Notes under the pieces: generated by a model | What the model saw: the letters and a program-made list of their open reading frames with translations, nothing else | What the model was told of the DNA's origin: nothing | Database searches by the model: none | In this document: positions 43,709 to 48,912 of the stretch, piece by piece | Layout of the letters: every line of letters begins with the position of its first letter | Position numbering within the stretch: the stretch's first letter is position 1 | NCBI GenBank assembly: GCA_030680175.1 | Contig: JAUXWO010000082.1 | Span: 1-48,912, forward strand | Direction: 5' to 3' | Origin: Vicinamibacterales bacterium | GTDB taxonomy: Bacteria; Acidobacteriota; Vicinamibacteria; Vicinamibacterales; UBA2999 | DNA length: 48,912 nt | Program-made: the position numbers and the translations under genes

Positions 43709-45369
43709 TTCAGCTTGAGCGGCGTGGCGTTCGTCACCCGGTAGATCGGGTACGTTTCCCCCGCCGCCAGTCCGTCGTCGATCACGTTCCACGTGACGAA
43801 CCCGTCGTCGCTTTCGGCCTCGAGGAGGTAGAAGGCCAGGCGGCCGAGCGGCTGCCCGGCGGGAACGAAGAGGGAACCGGCCGGCGCGAGGAAGCGGGCG
43901 GCGTCCATCCGGCCCCGCAACCGCGTCTCGTAGCGCCCCTGGAACGGCCGCTCCGCGCGGGTGATCCCTTCGATGAAGAAGCGTTCGACCTCCACGGTCG
44001 CGTCCGCCGCCAGCTCCTCGATCACCACCCCGTGCACACGCAGCCGCTCGAGCGCGAGCGTGAGGCGCCCGTTCGCGACGCTCGGGCCGGGGATGAGCCA
44101 GCCGCGCGGCATCGGCACCGTGCGCGCCGCGCCGAACAGGCCGTAGTCCTTCATGCGCACGGGCGACACCTGCTCGGTCATCTCGCGCATCTCGTGACCT
44201 GACCGCGGGTTCACCGTCGTCCGCACGTCGCTCACCAGGATCTCGACGGGGTCGGGGAGCGCCTCGCCCACGAACTCCACGCCCAGGGGCGCGTGCGTGC
44301 CCGCGCGGGCGCCGTCGGCGGTGTCCCGATCCACCTGCGCGATGAGCGTCTGGATCTCCTTGCCGTGGGCCGCGACGTACCGCAGCACCTCCTCGACGAA
44401 GGCCTCGGTCGACCGCACGCGCCGTGCGAAGTCCACGTAGCTGTACGCCTCCGACAGCACGGCGAGCCGGTTGCGCAGGCCCGCGTAGTTGGTCCCGAAG
44501 CGCGGCCGGTGATCGAAGGTGCGCCACACGACATCACCGGGGCGTGCCGGGTCCACCAATGGAGGGTGCGGCGTGCCGGCCTCGGTCGTGAAGTTCCCGT
44601 AGTAGTAGGTGCGCACGCCGTGCCGCTGCTCGGTCGTCTGGCGCACGGTCGGCAGCAGCCGCTCGCGCGCAAACGCGGTCAGGCGCGGATCGGTGTTCGG
44701 GTTGAGCGGCGGCGCGTACGTCAGGTGATACGCATGGTAGGAGCCGTTGGTCGTATGCAGATCGACGATGACATGCGGGTCCCAGCGATTGAGGAGGCCG
44801 ACGAGCGACCGGGCCTCGGCCGAGTCGAGCTTCATGAAGTCGCGGTTCAGGTCGAGGCCCTTCGCGTTCTCGCGCGTGCCGACGCCCCCGACGGGTCCGT
44901 TCTGCGCCCGCCGGTTGTCGAGGCTCACGCGCTCGTTGCCGTCGGCGTTGTAGATCGGCGCTATCAACACGACCGCCTGCGTCAGCAGCGGCTGGAGGTC
45001 GCCCGTGGTCAGGCGGCGTGCGAGCATCAACGCCGCTTCCTTGCCTTCGACCTCGCCCGCGTGGATGTTGGCCATCACGAGGACGATCGGCCGTCCGAGC
45101 TTCCGGGCCTCGGCCGGGGTTACGATGCCCGGATCCGAGAGCATCAGCAGCGGCAGGACCCGGTCCTCCTCCGAGGCGCCGAACCGCTCGCTGCGCGCCA
45201 GCGGACTGGCTTCCACGACGTCGTTCACGAAGCGGAGGACGTCGGCGTAGGACGTCGTCTCCTCGAAGTTGGTGATCTCGGCGTGCGTGCGGGGAGCCGC
45301 GGGCGGCTGCGCGATGGTCACGGCCGGGCCGAGGGTGAGCAGGAGCACGAGGGTCGCGGGGAAGCGCAT
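43705..45369 (-). CDS. M14 family zinc carboxypeptidase, exported
   Basis: A 554-residue protein with a signal peptide (residues 1-20, ATLVLLLTLGPAVTIA, cleavage after AQ). The M14 catalytic domain (about 40-345) has the zinc motif NIHAGEVEGKE (H103, E106), the third ligand H205 in IVDLHTTNG, the arginine of GLDLNRDF (R176) and catalytic Glu E307 in VLSEAYSY. NIHAGEVEGKEA marks the bacterial branch of secreted M14 enzymes. Residues about 345-554 form a beta domain without obvious motifs (ILVSDVRTTVNPRSGHEM, LYYLL-type strands), as in many of these large members. It trims C-terminal residues from peptides outside the cytoplasm. It converges on the M24 gene, and both are probably nutrient-scavenging peptidases. 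Confidence 0.92.
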   Translation of the reverse strand: MRFPATLVLLLTLGPAVTIAQPPAAPRTHAEITNFEETTSYADVLRFVNDVVEASPLARSERFGASEEDRVLPLLMLSDPGIVTPAEARKLGRPIVLVMANIHAGEVEGKEAALMLARRLTTGDLQPLLTQAVVLIAPIYNADGNERVSLDNRRAQNGPVGGVGTRENAKGLDLNRDFMKLDSAEARSLVGLLNRWDPHVIVDLHTTNGSYHAYHLTYAPPLNPNTDPRLTAFARERLLPTVRQTTEQRHGVRTYYYGNFTTEAGTPHPPLVDPARPGDVVWRTFDHRPRFGTNYAGLRNRLAVLSEAYSYVDFARRVRSTEAFVEEVLRYVAAHGKEIQTLIAQVDRDTADGARAGTHAPLGVEFVGEALPDPVEILVSDVRTTVNPRSGHEMREMTEQVSPVRMKDYGLFGAARTVPMPRGWLIPGPSVANGRLTLALERLRVHGVVIEELAADATVEVERFFIEGITRAERPFQGRYETRLRGRMDAARFLAPAGSLFVPAGQPLGRLAFYLLEAESDDGFVTWNVIDDGLAAGETYPIYRVTNATPLKLK

Positions 45370-45447
45370 CCCCGAATGTTAGATCACGAAGGACCCAGCG
45401 GGGACGAGGGGCGCGAAGGCGGGTGCGAAACGGGGGCGACGCGACGA

Positions 45448-45476
45448 GGGGACGGGGCCCACGGGCGCCCGTCCCC
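45448..45476 (-). terminator. Hairpin after the DUF2911 gene
   Basis: A perfect 9-bp stem, GGGGACGGG (45448-45456) and CCCGTCCCC (45468-45476), with an 11-nt loop, lies 19 bp past the DUF2911 stop. No T-run follows. Confidence 0.5.
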
Positions 45477-45494
45477 TGCTGTCGGCGCGCGCGG

Positions 45495-46139
45495 CTAGGA
45501 CCCGGCCAGCGTGAACGGCACGGTCGCGAGCGTGCGGTCCCACACCATCGCGAGCTCTCCGCCCGACTTCGTCACGTTGATGAAGCTGATCGTGAACTCG
45601 TCGACCGAGTACGGAATCTCCGTCACCGTCATCGTCGCGCGCAGTACGTCCTTGTCGGGCGTGTAGCCGTAGGCGCCCCAGAGCGCCGTGGTGTCGGCCT
45701 TGTCGAACTTCTGCTGCGCGTCCCACGACGAGAAGATCAGCGTCCACTCCGCGGGCTTCAACTCCACGAACACGCTGTATTCGCCGGCCGGCAGCGTCTT
45801 GCCGCCGACGTTCAGGGCCACCTCGGTCTTGAACCGCGTCGACTGGTTCGCCCCGGCGCGCCAGAGCGGCGCCCCGGCATTCAGCGCCTGGCCGTACTCG
45901 GCGCCGGATCCGAAGATGTTCTCGCGCTGGCGCAGGACCGGCCGGTTGTAGACCACCTCGATCCACTTGCCGCCCTGGTACGACATCCCGCGCTCGCCCT
46001 TCACCCACTCACCGCCGAGCTCGGTCTGTGCGGTGCCTGGAGCGCTGGCCGGGCGCGCGCCGCCCATCTGCGCCGACGCCACGATGCCAAGACCCGCCAC
46101 GAGCGCTGCCGCCAGCCCGAGTGCTCCAAATCGCCGCAT
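45495..46139 (-). CDS. DUF2911 exported protein
   Basis: A 214-residue protein with a strong Shine-Dalgarno (GGAGG, 5 nt before the ATG at 46137-46139) and a signal peptide (residues 1-23, GALGLAAALVAGLGIVASA, cleavage after AQ). The body matches DUF2911 by eye: EVVYNRPVLRQRENIFGSG, YGQALNAGAPLWRAGANQST, GKTLPAGEYSVFVELKPAEW and TLIFSSWD are the conserved stretches. The domain is all-beta and common in Bacteroidetes and Acidobacteria secretomes; its function is unknown. It has its own spacer and a downstream hairpin, so it is probably a single-gene transcript. Confidence 0.9.
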   Translation of the reverse strand: MRRFGALGLAAALVAGLGIVASAQMGGARPASAPGTAQTELGGEWVKGERGMSYQGGKWIEVVYNRPVLRQRENIFGSGAEYGQALNAGAPLWRAGANQSTRFKTEVALNVGGKTLPAGEYSVFVELKPAEWTLIFSSWDAQQKFDKADTTALWGAYGYTPDKDVLRATMTVTEIPYSVDEFTISFINVTKSGGELAMVWDRTLATVPFTLAGS

Positions 46140-46289
46140 GCCTGCCTCCTTGGTACAAACTGCCGTAGACTCACGTGAGGGCCGTCCGGCGGCCCTCCGC
46201 CGCACCGCCCCGACCCGTCACGCTATCACGACGCCCGGACGCTTGAATCGGGGCCGGCCCGGTCAAGTCCCGGCCACGCCGGGCCGATA

Positions 46290-48524
46290 ATGAAGGTCGA
46301 TATGCCGTTCCCGCGCGTGACGAGCCTGAGGGCCCGGCTCATCGGCCTGGTGGCGCTCGCGCTGATCCCCCCGATCGGACTGCTGCTCGCCCAGGGACTC
46401 GCGCGCCACCGGCAGGACCGCGCGGCGCTCGAGGACCAGGCGCTCAACATGGCGCGCCTGGCGGCCTACGCCCAGGAGCGGCGGATCGAGGGCGCACGCC
46501 AGCTGCTCGTGGCGCTCTCGAGCAACGCGGCCGTGCGCAGCGCGGACCCGGACGTCTGCGTGCCGGCCGTCCGCCGCCTCGTGCGCGACTACGACGGCAT
46601 CTACACCGAGATTGGATGGGCCGACCGGTCGGGGCTCATCATGTGCCACGCGCTCGAAGGGCCGCCGAACCTGTCCATCGCGGATCGCGCGTACTTCCAG
46701 CGTCCCCTCACGACGAAGGCCTTCGGCGTCGGCGACCTGAACACCGGCAAGATCAGCGGCGCCCACGTCCTCGGCTTCGGCCATCCCCTGATCGACGCCC
46801 AGGGGGACGTGGAGGGCGTGCTCTTCGCCAACATGAATGTCTGGCGGCTCAGCGCGTCGCTCAGCGAGGACGCGGGCGGCGAGGGCGCGACGATCAGCAT
46901 CTTCGACCGCATGGGGGCGCTGGTCGCGCGATCGCGCGAGGCGGAGGGGCGCCTCGGCTTCCGCGTCGACGCCGGGCAGCTGTCGCTGATGCGCACCCGC
47001 CAGTCGATGGTCGCGGAGCTCGAGGGCGGCGACGGGCCGCACATCTTCGCCCTGTCGACGATCGTCGATGAGGCCAGCGACCCCATCTTCTTCGTCGTCT
47101 ACCGCATCCCGCGCGCCACGCTCATGGCGGGCATCGATGCGCGCTTCCGGATGGACCTGCTGACGATCGTGCTCTTCGGCGCCGGCATGATGCTGGCGGC
47201 GTGGGTCGGTGCGGAGTTGCTCGTCCGCCGCCCCATCGGACGGCTGGTGGCCGCGACCTCGACGCTTGCCTCGGGCCGGCTCGACGCCCGGGCCGGGGAC
47301 GTCGGCGGCGCCTCGGAGTTGCAGACGCTGGCGAACGCCTTCAACGAGATGGCCGAGACGCTGCAGAAGCGCGACGTGCACCTGCGCGAAGGCCAGCGGC
47401 TGGAGGCCCTGGGACGGCTGGCCGGCGGCATCGCGCACGACTTCAACAACCTGCTCACCGTCATCCTCGGCTACGGGCACTCCCTGCGCGATCACGTGGC
47501 CCGGGACTCGAAGGCCACCCGCGAACTCGGCGAGCTGCGCACCGCCGCGGAGCGCGCCGCCCAGCTCACGCGCCAGCTCCTGGCGTTCAGCCGCCGGCAG
47601 CAGCTGCAACCCAAGCCGGTGTTCCTGAACGATGCCGTGACGCAGATGGAGACGCTGCTGCGCCGGACGCTTGGCGGCGATGTGGCCCTCGAGACCGCGC
47701 TCGACCCCTCGCTCGGGATGGTGCGCGCCGACCCCGCGCAGATGGAGCAGGTCATCCTGAACCTCGTGATCAACGCGCGCGATGCGATGCCCGAAGGCGG
47801 CACGGTCCGGCTCGAGACGCGCAACCTCACCTACACGGGCGCCGGCGCCGACGAGGAGGTCGTCCCGGGTGACTACGTGGAGCTATCGGTGACCGACACG
47901 GGGTCGGGCATGGACGAGGCCACCCGCACGCGGATCTTCGAGCCGTTCTTCACGACGAAGGGCACCGGCGGCACCGGCCTCGGGCTGGCCACGGTGTACG
48001 GCATCGTGATGCAGAGCGGCGGGTACGTGACGTGCGTGAGCGCCCCCGGCCGCGGTACGCGCTTCCAGATCTGGCTGCCGCGGACCGCCGACGTCGTGGA
48101 GCGGCGCTCGTCGCCCACCGCCGATGCGCCGCGTGGTGGCACCGAGCGCATCCTCCTCGTCGAAGACGAGGCGGCGGTGCGCCACCTGGTGAGCACGGTG
48201 CTGGCGCAGCAGGGCTACGCGGTCACGGCCGCCCACGACGGACCCACGGCGCTCGCCCATGTGACGGCGGGCACGCCGTTCGACCTGCTCGTGAGTGACG
48301 TGCGCATGCCCGGCATGAGCGGCACGGCGCTCTACGCCCTGATCCTCGAACAGCGGCCGGGCCTGCCGGCGGTGATGATGTCCGGCGACTCGCTGCCGGC
48401 CGCCGCGGCGGGACCCGGACTGCCGCCACAGGTCTTCCTGCAGAAGCCGTTCACGCCGTACACGCTGCTGCGCGCGGTCCGGTCGCTGCTCGACGCCCCG
48501 GCCGGCGCCCACCTCCGCGTCTGA
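46290..48524 (+). CDS. Cache-HAMP hybrid histidine kinase with receiver
   Basis: A 744-residue inner-membrane kinase. Membrane segment about 17-37, a periplasmic double-Cache-like domain about 40-275 ([20 protein letters not shown] is a classic Cache stretch), second membrane segment about 290-311, HAMP about 312-365, HisKA with [17 protein letters not shown] (H383), ATPase N box [10 protein letters not shown] (about 495), G1 DTGSG and G2 GTGLGLA, and a complete receiver (about 618-735: E625/D626, D670 in [14 protein letters not shown]719). Unlike the first hybrid kinase, its receiver is intact. An alternative start, ATG at 46302, has a better placed AAGG; 46290 lies inside a GATAAT that could be a -10. 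No partner regulator is adjacent. Cache kinases sense small ligands such as amino acids or carboxylates. Confidence 0.93.
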   Translation: MKVDMPFPRVTSLRARLIGLVALALIPPIGLLLAQGLARHRQDRAALEDQALNMARLAAYAQERRIEGARQLLVALSSNAAVRSADPDVCVPAVRRLVRDYDGIYTEIGWADRSGLIMCHALEGPPNLSIADRAYFQRPLTTKAFGVGDLNTGKISGAHVLGFGHPLIDAQGDVEGVLFANMNVWRLSASLSEDAGGEGATISIFDRMGALVARSREAEGRLGFRVDAGQLSLMRTRQSMVAELEGGDGPHIFALSTIVDEASDPIFFVVYRIPRATLMAGIDARFRMDLLTIVLFGAGMMLAAWVGAELLVRRPIGRLVAATSTLASGRLDARAGDVGGASELQTLANAFNEMAETLQKRDVHLREGQRLEALGRLAGGIAHDFNNLLTVILGYGHSLRDHVARDSKATRELGELRTAAERAAQLTRQLLAFSRRQQLQPKPVFLNDAVTQMETLLRRTLGGDVALETALDPSLGMVRADPAQMEQVILNLVINARDAMPEGGTVRLETRNLTYTGAGADEEVVPGDYVELSVTDTGSGMDEATRTRIFEPFFTTKGTGGTGLGLATVYGIVMQSGGYVTCVSAPGRGTRFQIWLPRTADVVERRSSPTADAPRGGTERILLVEDEAAVRHLVSTVLAQQGYAVTAAHDGPTALAHVTAGTPFDLLVSDVRMPGMSGTALYALILEQRPGLPAVMMSGDSLPAAAAGPGLPPQVFLQKPFTPYTLLRAVRSLLDAPAGAHLRV

Positions 48525-48532
48525 TCCCTGGC

Positions 48533-48826
48533 ACTGCGGCACTGCGGCACCCCGGGCACCTTGGGCACCTTGGGCACCTTGGGCACCTTGGGCACCCCGG
48601 GCACCTTGGGCACCCCGGGCACCTTGGGCACCCCGAGCACCTTGGGCACCCCGGGCACCTTGGGCACCCCGGGCACCTTGGGCACCCCGGGCACCTTGGG
48701 CACCCCGAGCACCTTGGGCACCCCGAGCACCTTGGGCACCCCGAGCACCCTGGGCACCCCCGGGCACCCTGGGCACCCCGAGCACCCTGGGCACCCCGAG
48801 CACCTTGGGCACTGTGGGCACCCCGC
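48533..48826. repeat. Minisatellite of 9-bp GGGCACC units (about 30 copies)
   Basis: About 300 bp of head-to-tail 9-mers, mainly GGGCACCTT and GGGCACCCC, often alternating so that an 18-bp higher order appears, with CCCCGA variants towards the right. It fills the whole space between the kinase stop and the ABC transporter stop. Because 9 is divisible by 3 every frame stays open; on the minus strand one frame reads as a collagen-like GAQGAR peptide, which I take as an artefact. Confidence 0.9.
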
Positions 48827-48828
48827 AC

Positions 48829-48912
48829 CTAGTTCCCGTACTGCAACTGCACGAGCCGGTAGTAGATCCCCCGCTCGCCGAGCAGCGCCTGGTGGCTCCC
48901 CTGCTCGCGCAG
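48829..48912 (-). CDS. C-terminal end of an MsbA-like ABC transporter (partial)
   Basis: The last 27 codons of a leftward gene whose remainder lies beyond the window. The peptide [20 protein letters not shown] matches the end of the ATPase domain in exporters of the MsbA/LmrA type, where a REQG(T/S)H..LL motif carries the H-loop His followed by G.Y..L...Q. Stop TAG at 48829-48831. It converges on the Cache kinase with the minisatellite in between. Substrate cannot be told from this fragment. Confidence 0.75.
   Translation of the reverse strand: MREQGSHQALLGERGIYYRLVQLQYGN

Noticed and set aside
47883-48821. Collagen-like Gly-X-Y protein on the minus strand
   Set aside because: The repeats come from the 9-bp minisatellite, which is open in every frame, and the rest lies antisense to a clear kinase. 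No signal peptide or Shine-Dalgarno was seen.
48533-48826. CRISPR array
   Set aside because: Units are 9 bp, contiguous and without unique spacers; no cas genes are nearby.

Overview
The window is a GC-rich, gene-dense bacterial chromosome segment, most likely from an acidobacterium of the Vicinamibacteria type. That placement is an inference from gene content: a stand-alone MacB/FtsX permease of the acidobacterial ADOP type, many secreted hydrolases (S8, S9, M14, M16 pair, M24), several large hybrid histidine kinases, DUF2911 and DUF4097 proteins, and spacers full of short tandem or inverted repeats. No rRNA, tRNA, CRISPR array, phage or insertion sequence was seen.

Layout. 1-1.2 kb: end of a PEGA-domain protein facing a small exported membrane protein. 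1.4-5.5 kb: a tightly coupled three-gene phosphorelay operon (REC-HK-REC hybrid, CHASE3-PAS kinase, Rcp1-type receiver) with no DNA-binding output. 5.6-9 kb: HtpX protease with a strong terminator, a TIGR00300/ornithine cyclodeaminase-type enzyme, an inverted-repeat element, and a sulfurtransferase. 9-14 kb: a DUF4097 surface protein, a broken ASH-domain gene, and a three-PAS hybrid kinase. 14-21 kb: a membrane-anchored protein, the ADOP permease, a persulfide dioxygenase-rhodanese, and an S9 peptidase lipoprotein. 21-25 kb: a nitrogen module, NifA-like activator - amt - PII, in which the PII lacks Tyr51. 25-26.2 kb: a ParA-like ATPase overlapped by a small disordered protein with a hydrophobic tail. 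26.2-31.3 kb: an inactive/active M16 peptidase pair, then an outer-membrane protein coupled to a subtilisin. 31.5-35 kb: a large RecB-like nuclease/SF1 helicase. 35-40.6 kb: a probable outer-membrane protein, then a secreted beta-propeller gene with an AlgI/AlgJ-like polysaccharide O-acetylation pair. 40.7-46.1 kb: AsmA-like protein, M24 and M14 peptidases, DUF2911 protein. 46.3-48.9 kb: a Cache hybrid kinase, a roughly 300-bp minisatellite, and the C-terminal end of an MsbA-like ABC transporter.

How the genes work together. Many neighbours overlap by exactly 4 bp (ATGA or GTGA), which indicates translational coupling: 3036-3039, 5009-5012, 21687-21690, 27635-27638 and 29800-29803. The signalling genes feed phosphorelays whose outputs lie outside the window. 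The activator-amt-PII cluster senses and imports ammonium. The HtpX, peptidase and O-acetylation genes fit a scavenging lifestyle with a remodelled envelope. Several genes without a Shine-Dalgarno sequence carry a -10-like hexamer 6-9 nt before the start codon, suggesting leaderless transcripts.

The most interesting items are the ParA/small-protein pair, the PII without Tyr51, the degenerate receiver in the first hybrid kinase, the broken ASH-domain gene whose junction looks like a repeat collapse, the 7876-8073 inverted-repeat element and the possible leaderless promoters.
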